52,306 bases of DNA from Iphinoe sp. HA4291-MV1 (GTDB taxonomy: Bacteria > Cyanobacteriota > Cyanobacteriia > Cyanobacteriales > Nostocaceae): positions 1 to 52,306 of the forward strand of contig JAHHHH010000052.1 in assembly GCA_019359415.1 (NCBI GenBank), read 5' to 3'. Position numbers and translations under genes: made by a program. Of this stretch, positions 35,153-45,098 are shown in pieces. The notes below the pieces were generated by a model, which saw only the letters and a program-made list of their open reading frames with translations, searched no databases and had not been told where the DNA came from. The stretch's first letter is position 1. Each line of letters starts with the position of its first letter.

Positions 35153-35917
35153 TGATTTTACCTCGTCTGCTAGGCTTTTGCTGTTAATCCCGCCAAAAAC
35201 GTGTTTGACTTTGACTTGTAGTTTCTGTCGGTAAACCTAACTTCCTGGGTAACTATAGAGCCAGCGTTACTTTTGGAAGTCACGCCTGCATAGGGAACAC
35301 AATTTTGAGCAAGCTGGTGCGTGTCAATTTTTTTAAAGGCGAGACAACGAAATCATTTCCGTTGCTAAGAAATTTACCCCAAGGTTAGATACCGAAATAT
35401 CTTGTTGCTTTTAGTAACAGTTACCATTACTATTAGCATAAAATATTAAGAATAAGTTAACGTAAACATTATAAATCTTAATAAAAATATAAATATCCTT
35501 ACAAATAAAGTGGGTATGAAAAATGATGAATAAGAGTAAAGTTCGTGACTGATCATTCATCATTATTTACATTTAAAAGAATTTGTTACCTAACAAATTT
35601 TAGATTTTTTAGTAATAAATACCTGATTTTACAGAGAAGATTACGCGTAGCGTGTGCGTAAGGACATAGGGACTTAGTACTCGCCCAAAGGGCATCGCGA
35701 TATATTGTCCAACTTTCCCTCTCTTGGCTGATGTCAATATTTTAAAAAAACTGTTAGTTCTGCAGAATTTTAGGGAAATATATCAACGGACCTTCTGTTG
35801 ATTGTCGGTCAGCCAAGACAGGAGCCTAGAAGCCAAAAGCTCAAATAGCTTCGATGACAAAGCACACGACTCAGAAGTTCTCTAAATAGTAAATTTTTTT
35901 ATTGTGAGGAATAAACT
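35153..35917. other. Long intergenic region upstream of pilQ
   Basis: 765 bases without a gene. An AT-rich block (35390-35640) is followed by an interspersed repeat (TTACGCGTAGCGTGTGCGTAA, 35641-35661; CGCCCAAAGGGCATCGCGA near 35684). The pilQ leader contains a possible GAGG ribosome site before the GTG. No confident promoter could be chosen. Confidence 0.45.
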
Positions 35918-38059
35918 GTGAAACAGCTTCACGCTAGTGCTAGTAGTTTTGTATTAGGTGCCGCTGCAATGGTTGTTTTAGCGGCTCAACCAGTATGGGC
36001 AAAGACTACTCAAATTACTGGAGTGCAGCTAAGTCTAGTTGATGGTGGAATTAACGTAACATTGAAAACTGCCTTAGGTTCGCGCCCACAGATTTTTACG
36101 ACAAAAAAAGGTAATGCTTTAGTCGCAGATATTATTAACACTCAATTACGTTTACCAAAAGGAAATAGTTTCCGCCAGGACAATCCTGCTCCAGGAATTG
36201 CTTCAGTGACAATTCATCAACTTGATGCCGATCGCGCCTTGCGCGGCTCCCTTTGGGAGCATCGCGTTCAAGTGATAGTAACCGGAACGAGCAGCGTCCC
36301 CAATAGTCAACCTGTAGTGCGACAGCAGAATAAAATTGTCCTCGCCTTTACCCCAATGGAGAGAACACAGACGAGGACAACTGCACCACAAGCAGTACCA
36401 GTACAAAGTGCGCTTTCTGTTTCTCACTCACCTCAACCTGGTCAAAGTACGAACCAAACTCCGCCTTTTTTACCAAGAGCCGTTGCTCCACCAGTGGGTG
36501 ATATTGCTATCTCAAATATCGATGCTTCTCCTGGCAATATTGACTTGGGAACTCAAGAACGAGTGTCTCGCCTAGTGTTGCGAGAAGCTCCGGTACGCGA
36601 GGTTTTGTTACTGCTTGCCCGTGCTGCTGGTCTTAACCTGGCTTATGCGGGAAGAGAGACACCAGAGCAGGTTTCTGGAGGTCAACAGAGTACTACTGGT
36701 ACTGCTGGGAATGACGGACCGACAATCTCGTTGGATATACAAAACGAGTTAGTTCAAGATGTTTTTAACTACGTCTTGCGCTTGAGTGGTCTTGAAGCGA
36801 ACCGCAGCGGACGGACAATTTTCGTTGGAGCCAAACTGCCCAGTTCCGCTCGTGATATGGTCATGCGTAACCTGCGACTCAATCAGGTACCAGTGGGAAC
36901 AGCACTAAACTTTTTGGTTGCCTTGGGAGCAGAAAGTGCAGTCAGCCGTGAACGGCAAGTAACTAGTGTCAGTGCTGTACCTGTGGGCAGTAGTACTGCT
37001 AACCCTGTCACACAAAGTCAGACGACAACAGAAACTAAAATTGAACGTTTAAGTCTTGAAGACTCCAAATACTTAACGCCCTTACTCCGAGGTTTACAAG
37101 CACTAGGAGACGAGCGCACCAATTCCATTACTTTAATTGGTTCTCCCAAGCAAGTTGAAATGGCGATGACTCAACTCGCTCAGCTTGATGTCCGCCGTCG
37201 GCAAGTTGTAGTTAACGTCAGAATTATCGATGTTAATTTATTGGACACAAAGGACTTTAACACTAGCTTCTCCTTTGGCATAGGCAACAACTTCTTTACT
37301 AATGATGGCGGTGCAGCAGTTCTAAATTTTGGCGGTTCTAGACCAGCTAATCGTTCTGAAGTGACAAGTAGTGTGAGTAGGAGTCCAACAATCAATAACC
37401 CTCTACCAGGAAATCCGTTAAAGTTCCCTAGGCGTTTACTTGTTAATTTGCAAGCTCAAGTACAAAATGGTAATGCCAAGATTTTGACCGACCCAACTCT
37501 GATTGTACAAGAAGGTCAGCAAGCGCAGGTGAATCTAACTCAAGAAGTCGTAGGAAACGTGACAGAAAAGATAACAGATACTCCAGGTGGCTCTAGAACA
37601 CAAAAAACAATTGATAAACAAAAAGTCGGGTTAACCTTAAATATAAAAATTGAGCGAATTGACGATAATGGTTTTGTCTCTTTATCGGTTGCTCCCTCTG
37701 TCAGCGCACCCGCAGGTGAACAAGATACAGGAAATGGACGAATTGTTTTAGTGTCAGAGCGCTCACTCCAGTCTGGCTTGATTCGTCTCCGCGACGGTCA
37801 AACGCTAATTCTTAGTGGTATCATTCAGGATTCTGACAGGGTAAGTGTATCTAAGGTTCCCATCTTGGGTGATATTCCCCTGCTTGGTGCTCTTTTTAGA
37901 AGAACAAACAAAACCAATCAACGTAATGAAGTGATTGTATTACTAACGCCTCAAATTGTAGATGACTCGGAGCGCTCCTCTTTTGGCTATAACTACACCC
38001 CTAGCCCCGAAGTGAGGCAAATGCTAGAACGTAATGGTTTCCAGGTACCGAAGCGTTAA
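35918..38059 (+). CDS. pilQ: Type IV pilus secretin PilQ
   Basis: PilQ forms the outer-membrane ring through which type IV pili pass, needed for motility and DNA uptake. The 713-residue protein starts at GTG 35918 with a signal peptide (to about residue 28, VWAKT). It has an AMIN domain (about 32-125), a Pro-rich linker, a secretin N-terminal region (VREVLLLLARAAGLNLAY) and a secretin core (LNLQAQVQNGNAKILTDP, RDGQTLILSGIIQDSDRVSVSKVPILGD, VIVLLTPQIVDD). Within AMIN, residues about 104-117 (RALRGSLWEHRV) derive from a palindromic repeat (36229-36268) yet stay in frame. pilMNO, usually upstream, are absent here. Confidence 0.93.
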   Translation: MKQLHASASSFVLGAAAMVVLAAQPVWAKTTQITGVQLSLVDGGINVTLKTALGSRPQIFTTKKGNALVADIINTQLRLPKGNSFRQDNPAPGIASVTIHQLDADRALRGSLWEHRVQVIVTGTSSVPNSQPVVRQQNKIVLAFTPMERTQTRTTAPQAVPVQSALSVSHSPQPGQSTNQTPPFLPRAVAPPVGDIAISNIDASPGNIDLGTQERVSRLVLREAPVREVLLLLARAAGLNLAYAGRETPEQVSGGQQSTTGTAGNDGPTISLDIQNELVQDVFNYVLRLSGLEANRSGRTIFVGAKLPSSARDMVMRNLRLNQVPVGTALNFLVALGAESAVSRERQVTSVSAVPVGSSTANPVTQSQTTTETKIERLSLEDSKYLTPLLRGLQALGDERTNSITLIGSPKQVEMAMTQLAQLDVRRRQVVVNVRIIDVNLLDTKDFNTSFSFGIGNNFFTNDGGAAVLNFGGSRPANRSEVTSSVSRSPTINNPLPGNPLKFPRRLLVNLQAQVQNGNAKILTDPTLIVQEGQQAQVNLTQEVVGNVTEKITDTPGGSRTQKTIDKQKVGLTLNIKIERIDDNGFVSLSVAPSVSAPAGEQDTGNGRIVLVSERSLQSGLIRLRDGQTLILSGIIQDSDRVSVSKVPILGDIPLLGALFRRTNKTNQRNEVIVLLTPQIVDDSERSSFGYNYTPSPEVRQMLERNGFQVPKR

Positions 38060-38293
38060 GCCTCTAGGGATGTGGGGTTTATTGATCACAAGTGACCTGT
38101 ATAGAGATAAATTAACTACAGGGCAATTTCTGACGACAAAAGCCAGTCTGAGCAAAATGCTATCCACTGGATGCCATCTACCATCCAAAGTAGTATCAAG
38201 TGTTGGATGTTCAGGATGTTTACACTTTAAATTACGAATCAGGAGTCACCGAACTACCGAGAACGCAAATAGTTGCGCATAAAAGTCACCTCA

Positions 38294-40003
38294 ATGGACA
38301 ACTTTTACACCTTCAAATTCAACCACTCAAAAGCCATGATCGCCCTAAAAGAGGGGCGAATTGACTCTATTGACTACTACCAAGCCCGTTTAGACCTGTT
38401 CAACTTATCCGTAATGGCAGATTACGATCAACTTGTCTGCCTTCCCACTCTTACTCAAATTGACAAACACTGGTATCAAATCGAAACTGCCAGAAAAGTC
38501 CTCAGACAAATGGGAGGACGTGCTTTACTTGCTGATGAAGTTGGACTGGGTAAAACCATTGAAGCTGGACTTATCTGTGCTGAATATCTGGTAAGAGGAC
38601 AGATTCAATCAATATTGGTTCTTACCCCAGCATCTCTCGTCTCTCAATGGCAGCAGGAATTATCTTCTAAATTTAACATAGATACCATTACCACAGACGA
38701 TAAACTTCTCCAACAAAACCTTGAAGAATTCTGGACAAATAACCCCCGAATAATTGCCTCTCTCAACACAGCAAAATCTGCCAAACACTATCCCCATGTC
38801 ACCCAAAGAAACTGGGATTTAGTCATAGTCGATGAAGCACACCACCTGAAAAACCGTAGCACTCTCAACTGGAAACTTGTCAACGCCCTGAACAAGAGAT
38901 TTATTTTAATGCTTACCGCCACACCAGTGCAAAACTCTCTGGTGGAACTCTTTAATCTATTAACCCTTTTAAAGCCTGGTTTACTCAAAACTGAAGTAGA
39001 CTTCAAAAGAGAGTACGTTTCCTCAAAAAATGGACGAGTCCCTAAAAACCCAGAAAAGCTACGCCAATTAATGCGGGAAGTGATGGTACGCAATACCCGC
39101 TCTCTTGTGGATGTGAAATTGCCCAAACGCTTCGCCACAACTATCACTGTCAACCCAAACCCGAGTGAGGAGAAACTCTATCAGGATTTAACGAATTTTT
39201 TGCGGGACTCCTGTGTTGATTTAGACAAGTTTTCGCGTACCAATTTGTTAATGCGAGCCGGTTCAAGTAGTCGCGCCTTAACTGAATCTCTGAAAAACCT
39301 CTCGAAAAGATTGCCAAGTGATGAACTGAAAAATTTAACTCAAAGAGCTTCTAAGATTAAACAAGTAGAAAAAGCTAAGGCTCTAGTAGATTTATTAAAA
39401 CAATCTAAACAGAAAACCATAGTATTCACCACTCATAAAGCAACTAGTGCATACTTAGCCGAAACTCTACTAGATGCAGGGATACCGTTTGCAACATTTC
39501 TTGGGGATATGTCTTTAAAAGAGAAAGATGCTGCTCTTGACGCTTTCCGAGATAGCGTTTCTGTCCTCTTGGCGTCGGAAACGGGTGGCGAAGGACGTAA
39601 TATCCAGTTTGCTAACTGTATTGTTAATTATGACTTACCCTGGAACCCGATGAAGATTGAACAACGCATTGGGAGAATTCACCGAATAGGACAGACGCAG
39701 GATGTCTTTATCTTCAACTTTTGTCTTAAGGACAGTATTGAGGAATATATCCTGAAGATATTACACGATAAAATCAATATGTTTGAACTGGTAGTAGGAG
39801 AGATTGAAACTATTTTGGGGAATGTTGATGATGAGTTTGACTTTAGTGAAGTTGTTATCGATATTTGGTTAAAAAATCAATCTCAAGCTGAACTGAATAC
39901 TGCGTTTGACTCTTTGGCAGATAATTTGTTGAAAGCTAAAGATAAATATCGGGACATAAGCCAACTAGATGAGCAGATTTTTGGTGATGATTTTGAAGCT
40001 TAA
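38294..40003 (+). CDS. SNF2/RapA-type helicase, short form
   Basis: The protein has 569 residues from ATG 38294; a TTG at 38273 would add seven. It is little more than the two RecA-like lobes: LLADEVGLGKTIEAGL (Walker A, about 79-94), VDEAHHLKN (179-187), LTATPVQNSLVELFN, TGGEGRNIQF and QRIGRIHRIGQ (457-467). SNF2 enzymes translocate on duplex DNA and push off bound proteins, like RapA on RNA polymerase. The usual flanking domains are absent, and the next gene, 55 bases on, supplies a coiled-coil partner. The stop is followed by a GCCCATT repeat. Confidence 0.92.
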   Translation: MDNFYTFKFNHSKAMIALKEGRIDSIDYYQARLDLFNLSVMADYDQLVCLPTLTQIDKHWYQIETARKVLRQMGGRALLADEVGLGKTIEAGLICAEYLVRGQIQSILVLTPASLVSQWQQELSSKFNIDTITTDDKLLQQNLEEFWTNNPRIIASLNTAKSAKHYPHVTQRNWDLVIVDEAHHLKNRSTLNWKLVNALNKRFILMLTATPVQNSLVELFNLLTLLKPGLLKTEVDFKREYVSSKNGRVPKNPEKLRQLMREVMVRNTRSLVDVKLPKRFATTITVNPNPSEEKLYQDLTNFLRDSCVDLDKFSRTNLLMRAGSSSRALTESLKNLSKRLPSDELKNLTQRASKIKQVEKAKALVDLLKQSKQKTIVFTTHKATSAYLAETLLDAGIPFATFLGDMSLKEKDAALDAFRDSVSVLLASETGGEGRNIQFANCIVNYDLPWNPMKIEQRIGRIHRIGQTQDVFIFNFCLKDSIEEYILKILHDKINMFELVVGEIETILGNVDDEFDFSEVVIDIWLKNQSQAELNTAFDSLADNLLKAKDKYRDISQLDEQIFGDDFEA

Positions 40004-40017
40004 GTGAATTGGGAATT

Positions 40018-40052
40018 GACCCATTGCCCATTGCCCATTGCCCATTGCCCAT
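40018..40052 (+). repeat. Heptamer repeat GCCCATT between helicase and partner
   Basis: Five tandem units of CCATTGC/GCCCATT lie in the spacer. Their reading frame feeds into the next gene from a TTG at 40038, but the ATG at 40059 is the better start. Variation in copy number could change the spacing between the two genes. Confidence 0.75.
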
Positions 40053-40058
40053 TTCCAA

Positions 40059-41105
40059 ATGATATCAGATCCAATTCTTTCCACCCTAGAAAAAATCGTT
40101 TCTCTGCACGATGGGATAGCAGAACCATCTAGCGAGCAGACTTTGAATGTGCTGTTGACAGAAAACATAGCTAAGCTGCTTTCCATTCCAGAAGAAGTGA
40201 CTTTCACCACTAGAGCCGATATTCCTAATAGCTTTTTTGTCACCTATCATTCAGAAGTGCTAAATAAGTTTTCTGAACTATTAGCTTCTAGAGGACAAAT
40301 TACTGCATTGGGTGTCAAATTCGACGGGTATTTAAAAACCACTGGATTTGAGAAACTGGTGCAAGAAAAACTTATACCTGAAAATGGTTTAATTCGCTTT
40401 GTGGAGGCGAAACCAGAAATCACCCGTTATATCTTATGTAATGTAGCTTACACAGCCAATGCAGATGAAAAAAGGATTGGCTTAGTTTCTTTTATTATCA
40501 ATGAACTAACAGGAGTCACACCAGTAGAAATTGGGGATGCTTTGTTTTGGGAATCAGACAGAATTTCTGTGGACAATGAACAGCTACCATTACCCATACC
40601 TTTTGAGGAGTTATCGAGGCTAATCGAAAATCAAAGCACAAAATTGATTAAAAATGCTCTAGAAAATTGGTATGCTAAATTAACAAGGGCTAAGGCTAGG
40701 GATGAAGAACGACTCAAAGCTTACTATGGTACTATAAGCTCTGAAATTCGCTCCAAAATAGAATCGAAACACCTAGAGGGTGAAGAGTTAGAGAAAGAAT
40801 TGGCACGCATAGAAGCCACTAGCAAGGAATTAGAAAGGAAACTGTTCGATATCCAAGAGCGTTATGCTTTGAGTGTAGAGGCTTCTTTGTACAGTGCAAT
40901 GGTTATTTATTTGCCTACGGTACATATTCAGTGTACTTTGCAGAGAAAGAAAGCCAAACGGACAGTAACAGTAATTTGGAATCAATTCACTAAAATTATT
41001 GAGCCATTGCGCTGCGAAATATCAGGAGAACCTGTTTACCATTTCTATTTAGATGATAAAGAAGCGAAAATTATCTCACCGACAATTTGGGGAAGCAAAG
41101 CATAA
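40059..41105 (+). CDS. Coiled-coil partner of the SNF2 helicase (unknown)
   Basis: The 348-residue protein has no family I can name. Residues 1-190 look globular (VTFTTRADIPNSFFVTYHSE, NGLIRFVEAKPEITRYILCN). Residues about 205-270 are highly charged with heptad spacing (ERLKAYYGTISSEIRSKIES, GEELEKELARIEATSKELER). The C-terminal 75 residues are beta-rich with an unpaired RCEISGEPVYHFYLDD motif that recalls a degraded zinc-ribbon. Position directly after the helicase and the lack of helicase side domains suggest that the two form one machine split over two genes. Confidence 0.75.
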   Translation: MISDPILSTLEKIVSLHDGIAEPSSEQTLNVLLTENIAKLLSIPEEVTFTTRADIPNSFFVTYHSEVLNKFSELLASRGQITALGVKFDGYLKTTGFEKLVQEKLIPENGLIRFVEAKPEITRYILCNVAYTANADEKRIGLVSFIINELTGVTPVEIGDALFWESDRISVDNEQLPLPIPFEELSRLIENQSTKLIKNALENWYAKLTRAKARDEERLKAYYGTISSEIRSKIESKHLEGEELEKELARIEATSKELERKLFDIQERYALSVEASLYSAMVIYLPTVHIQCTLQRKKAKRTVTVIWNQFTKIIEPLRCEISGEPVYHFYLDDKEAKIISPTIWGSKA

Positions 41106-41168
41106 CTAGTTTGTTCGTATTGATTGATAAAGTAAAGATTTTTTGCACCTTTAGAGTGGCGTTTTATA

Positions 41169-41609
41169 TTATGTTTGTTTTTCAGTATTAAACTGCTTGC
41201 TCAAGATCTGTTCTAGATATTCTAATAAAGTATCCACATCTTTACCAACTCGTTCATAGCAAGTTGGTGGTGCAAGTTCTGGTTCAAAATAAATTAACTT
41301 GACTTGGTCTTTGCCAATTCCTATCATGAGAACTTCTACTTCTGGCTTATAATGCTCCACAATCCCCAAAATCTCCTGAAGTCTGTTCTCAACTCCGTTA
41401 TTTAGTTGCTCTATAGCCTCTTTCGGACAATAAACAAAATGCGGTGTTGGTTGCAAATCAATACCAATCGTACCCTTTTCATCACCATTTTCTAACCACA
41501 AACCCCAAGATAGCGCTGCTAATTCTTGTTGATTTTTTCTAACGAATTTATCCAACTGGCGACGCCATTCGTCATTTGGTGAATCAGATTGGGTAGGAGC
41601 AAATATCAT
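41169..41609 (-). CDS. Conserved cyanobacterial hypothetical protein
   Basis: The 146-residue soluble protein contains DEWRRQLDKFVRKNQQELAA, SWGLWLENGDEKGTIGIDL, HFVYCPKEAIEQLN and ENRLQEILGIVEHYKPEVEV. I recall closely similar proteins in many cyanobacteria, without assigned function. It is convergent with the helicase pair, so probably not part of that unit. Confidence 0.75.
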   Translation of the reverse strand: MIFAPTQSDSPNDEWRRQLDKFVRKNQQELAALSWGLWLENGDEKGTIGIDLQPTPHFVYCPKEAIEQLNNGVENRLQEILGIVEHYKPEVEVLMIGIGKDQVKLIYFEPELAPPTCYERVGKDVDTLLEYLEQILSKQFNTEKQT

Positions 41610-41731
41610 ACCAATTTTAGATTTTCAATTTTCAATGAGAGTTTGCATTTTGTTATAAAAACAATAATCTCACACCAAAACGCAAAGACTCTCAGAAAAA
41701 CTCTGCGCCTTTGCGCCTTTCTTGCGAAATT

Positions 41732-43567
41732 TTACCTCAAACCTGACTGCACACGCCACAGACTCGCATAAACTCCATTTTTCTCCAACAATTCTTGATG
41801 CGTCCCCGATTCAACAAATTGTCCGTATTCCATGACGTATATACAATCAGCATTGCGGATGGTGGAAAGACGGTGTGCGATCGCAATTGTTGTCCGATTC
41901 ACAGTGATATGTTCTAGCGATCGCTGAATGGCTGCCTCTGTTTCATTATCTACTGCTGATGTCGCTTCATCTAAAATCAAAATTGGTGGATTCTTTAGGA
42001 TGGCGCGAGCAATAGCAATCCGTTGGCGTTGTCCACCAGATAATTTTTGTCCCCTCTCACCCACAATCGTCTCATATCCCTGAGGTAATCGCACAATAAA
42101 TTCGTGTGCTTCAGCCACTTTAGCTATAGTCATGATTTCATCATCTGAAGCATCAAAACTGCCATAGGCAATATTTTCTGCTACACTACCATGAAATAAG
42201 AAAACATCCTGGCTGACCAAACCAATGCAACGGCGTAAATCCTGTAGATTCAACTGTTGTATATCAATGCCATCAAGGGCAATTGTTCCTGATTGCACTT
42301 CATACAATCGCAATAGCAGTTTCACCAAAGTGCTTTTCCCAGAACCAGTGGAACCAACTATGGCAATTGTTTGACCCGCTGGAATCTGTAAAGATAGATT
42401 TTCCACGACTGGCGACCTATCTTTATAAGCAAAAGTGACATTTCTGAACTCCAATTCACCGCGTACTGTATCAGTAGGTAAATGTATCTCTCCCGTATGA
42501 ATAGCGATAGGAGTATCCAACAAATTCATAACTCGATTTGTGGAAGCCATTGCTCTTTGATATTGGTCAAAAGTCTCACCTAATCTGGTTAAAGGCCAGA
42601 GTAACCGCTGGACGAGAAACAATAGTACACTGTAGGTACCCACAGATATTTTGCCATTCACTGCTGCAATACCACCAAACAGCAATAATGCTGTAAAACT
42701 CACCAAAATCAACATCCGGATCAGCGGAACAAATGCAGCTGAAAGTTGAATTGCTTTAGTATTACTGCGGCGATATGCTTCACTTTCTTGTGCTAAACGT
42801 AAAATTTCGTAGTCTTCGGAGGTAAAACTTTTAATAGTAGTAATACCGCTTAAATTATTCGCTAGACGCGAGTTGAGAAGACCAACCTTTTCTCTGACAT
42901 CAGCATAACGAGGTGCCAGTAAATTTTGAAAAGCAAACGAACCCCAAAGAATAAATGGTATCGGCAACATTGCCATCCAGGCAACACTAGGAGCCAAAAT
43001 AAAGAAAGCACCACCTATAATTATCACAGTTGTGACAACTTGGAGAATATCATTTGCCCCGACATCTAAAAAACGTTCCAGTTGGTTGATATCATCACTG
43101 AGGATAGACATCAAACCACCTGTACTGCGTTCTTCAAAATATGCGAGTTCTAACTCCTGCAAATGTTCATAAGCATCCAGACGCAAATCATGCTGAATGT
43201 CCTGTGCCAAATTACGCCAAAGCCTGTCGTAAGCGTATTGAAAAACCGATTCTAGTATCCAGATGATGACAGTCAGGAACGAAAGAATAAAAAATTGCCC
43301 AAAAACATCTTTCACTCCCCACTGAGCAATGATAGAGTCTTGCTGCTTTACTACCACATCCAGCGCAACACCAATCAACCATGGTGGAGCCAAGTCGAAA
43401 AGTTTATTGAGGATAGAATAGGTAGTCGCCTGCCAAATTTTTTTGCGATACTGGTGTCCATAGTCCAGCAGACGCATGAGAGGATGAGTTGGGGGCGATA
43501 TCTGACGACCACCTGCTACACGTGTCTGTCTTCTCGATACGCGATGAGGTTTGAATATCTTAGCCAC
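41732..43567 (-). CDS. ABC exporter, fused membrane and ATPase domains
   Basis: The 611-residue protein has an N-terminal six-helix exporter domain (about 30-330, with FERRSTGG-like [20 protein letters not shown]) and a C-terminal ATPase: GSTGSGKST (Walker A), [14 protein letters not shown] (signature), [12 protein letters not shown] (Walker B) and AHRLSTI. It works as a dimer to move lipid, peptide or drug outward. The substrate is unknown. The closest general type is the MsbA/HlyB-like multidrug group. The start [14 protein letters not shown] is basic, as usual for the cytoplasmic end. Confidence 0.93.
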   Translation of the reverse strand: MAKIFKPHRVSRRQTRVAGGRQISPPTHPLMRLLDYGHQYRKKIWQATTYSILNKLFDLAPPWLIGVALDVVVKQQDSIIAQWGVKDVFGQFFILSFLTVIIWILESVFQYAYDRLWRNLAQDIQHDLRLDAYEHLQELELAYFEERSTGGLMSILSDDINQLERFLDVGANDILQVVTTVIIIGGAFFILAPSVAWMAMLPIPFILWGSFAFQNLLAPRYADVREKVGLLNSRLANNLSGITTIKSFTSEDYEILRLAQESEAYRRSNTKAIQLSAAFVPLIRMLILVSFTALLLFGGIAAVNGKISVGTYSVLLFLVQRLLWPLTRLGETFDQYQRAMASTNRVMNLLDTPIAIHTGEIHLPTDTVRGELEFRNVTFAYKDRSPVVENLSLQIPAGQTIAIVGSTGSGKSTLVKLLLRLYEVQSGTIALDGIDIQQLNLQDLRRCIGLVSQDVFLFHGSVAENIAYGSFDASDDEIMTIAKVAEAHEFIVRLPQGYETIVGERGQKLSGGQRQRIAIARAILKNPPILILDEATSAVDNETEAAIQRSLEHITVNRTTIAIAHRLSTIRNADCIYVMEYGQFVESGTHQELLEKNGVYASLWRVQSGLR

Positions 43568-43668
43568 TGTTGTGTGTAGATGCGTGGATTGTAAATCTTA
43601 CCACGATTACCAGCAGCTATGTATCACCTTAAGAGGAGTTGTCTAAAAACACAAAAGGAGATAAAGAG

Positions 43669-44511
43669 TTGAAAAATCAGCAATTGGGGAATTGGCAAAC
43701 CATCGTCGCAGGAATTGTTGCAGCAGTACTTGTAATCCTTAGCCTCAATTCCTTTATCATTATGAATCCAGGGCAAGCAGGAGTACTAAGTATCTTGGGT
43801 AAAGCCAGAGATGGAGTATTAATAGAGGGTATCCATGTGATACCACCCTTCATATCGAGAGTAGATGTGTATGATTTGACTGTGCAAAAGTTTGAAGTTC
43901 CGGCAGAGAGTTCAACCAAGGATTTGCAAACCTTATCTGCAAGATTTGCGATTAACTTTCGCATTGACCCCATACAAGTTGTTGATATAAGAAGAAAACA
44001 AGGAACTCTCGAAAATATTGTTAACAAAATTATTGCACCCCAAACTCAGGAATCATTTAAAATCGCCGCTGCTAGAAGAACAGTTGAGGAGGCGATTACT
44101 CGAAGAAGTGAATTGAAAGAAGACTTTGATACGGCATTGGAGCAACGCTTAGATAAATATGGAATAATTGTATTAGATACCAGCGTGGTTGACTTAACAT
44201 TTTCTCCAGAATTTGCCAGAGCAGTTGAAGAAAAACAAATTGCTGAGCAAAAGGCACAAAGAGCCGTGTATGTAGCAAGGGAAGCTGAACAGGAAGCTCA
44301 AGCTGAGATAAATCGCGCCAAGGGAAAAGCGGAAGCTCAAAGACTTTTAGCGGAAACTCTGAAAGCTCAAGGTGGACAGTTGGTTCTGCAAAAGGAAGCG
44401 ATCGAAGCTTGGAAGAGTGGCGGTGCTCAGATGCCAAAAGTCCTCGTGATGAGTGGTGATACAAAAAGTAGTGTACCATTTTTATTTAACTTAGGTAATA
44501 TGCAAGATTAA
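43669..44511 (+). CDS. Prohibitin/SPFH-family membrane protein
   Basis: The protein has 280 residues from TTG 43669, chosen because AAAAGGAG lies 8 bases upstream; an upstream TTG at 43639 would add ten. One membrane helix (about 10-33) precedes an SPFH domain (IMNPGQAGVLSILGKARDGV, VPAESSTKDLQTLSARFAIN) and a long Ala/Glu/Gln-rich coiled coil (EKQIAEQKAQRAVYVAREAE). Prohibitins form large rings at membranes and steady membrane proteins or proteases. The cyanobacterial role is not settled. It is divergent from the ABC exporter. Confidence 0.92.
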   Translation: MKNQQLGNWQTIVAGIVAAVLVILSLNSFIIMNPGQAGVLSILGKARDGVLIEGIHVIPPFISRVDVYDLTVQKFEVPAESSTKDLQTLSARFAINFRIDPIQVVDIRRKQGTLENIVNKIIAPQTQESFKIAAARRTVEEAITRRSELKEDFDTALEQRLDKYGIIVLDTSVVDLTFSPEFARAVEEKQIAEQKAQRAVYVAREAEQEAQAEINRAKGKAEAQRLLAETLKAQGGQLVLQKEAIEAWKSGGAQMPKVLVMSGDTKSSVPFLFNLGNMQD

Positions 44512-44588
44512 TTCAGATTTGAAATTTGATACAGGGTGTATATCCTACTTAAGTAGATAGAAAACAATAAGGAATAATAAATAAATTT

Positions 44589-45005
44589 ATGTCAAGCAAT
44601 AATCAGAGCAATCTCACCATTCAAGACGCCAAGAAGATTCTCAATAAATTTAACTGTGTAGACATTGCTCCCAAACTCAAGCCATCAGAAAAAACTTTAG
44701 TTCGTCAAGCTTTGGTTTTTCTTGCTCACATTTCTGACTACCAAATTTTAGGGATTTGTGCGGACACGCCAGAGGAAGGAATACTAGCAATGAAAACATA
44801 TTCCCATGCTTTTGGTTATGAACCACCAAGCAATTTACCTGAAATTGAAGGTCCAGTTTACATCAAATTAAACGGCAAAAATGGCGTATGTTATCTCGAT
44901 TCTTACTCAGGACATCATCGGGGTGTACTAGTCTCTTGCCAGTCTTACTCTCAAGGCGGAATTAACGAAATGTACGGACATTTACCCCTTGATTTATTTG
45001 TTTAA
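44589..45005 (+). CDS. DUF1824 family protein
   Basis: The 138-residue protein matches DUF1824, restricted mainly to cyanobacteria and plant plastids. It contains RQALVFLAHISDYQILGICA (45-64), VYIKLNGKNGVCYLDSYSGH and RGVLVSCQSYSQGGINEMYG, ending HLPLDLFV. Function unknown. It follows the prohibitin gene by 77 bases on the same strand. Confidence 0.92.
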   Translation: MSSNNQSNLTIQDAKKILNKFNCVDIAPKLKPSEKTLVRQALVFLAHISDYQILGICADTPEEGILAMKTYSHAFGYEPPSNLPEIEGPVYIKLNGKNGVCYLDSYSGHHRGVLVSCQSYSQGGINEMYGHLPLDLFV

Positions 45006-45098
45006 AAAGTAATCGCAGCCTGTAGCAGACAAACGCAGATAAAATAGATAATTATCTGCGTTTCTTCGTCCATCTGCGGTTAAAATCTAAAATCCAAA

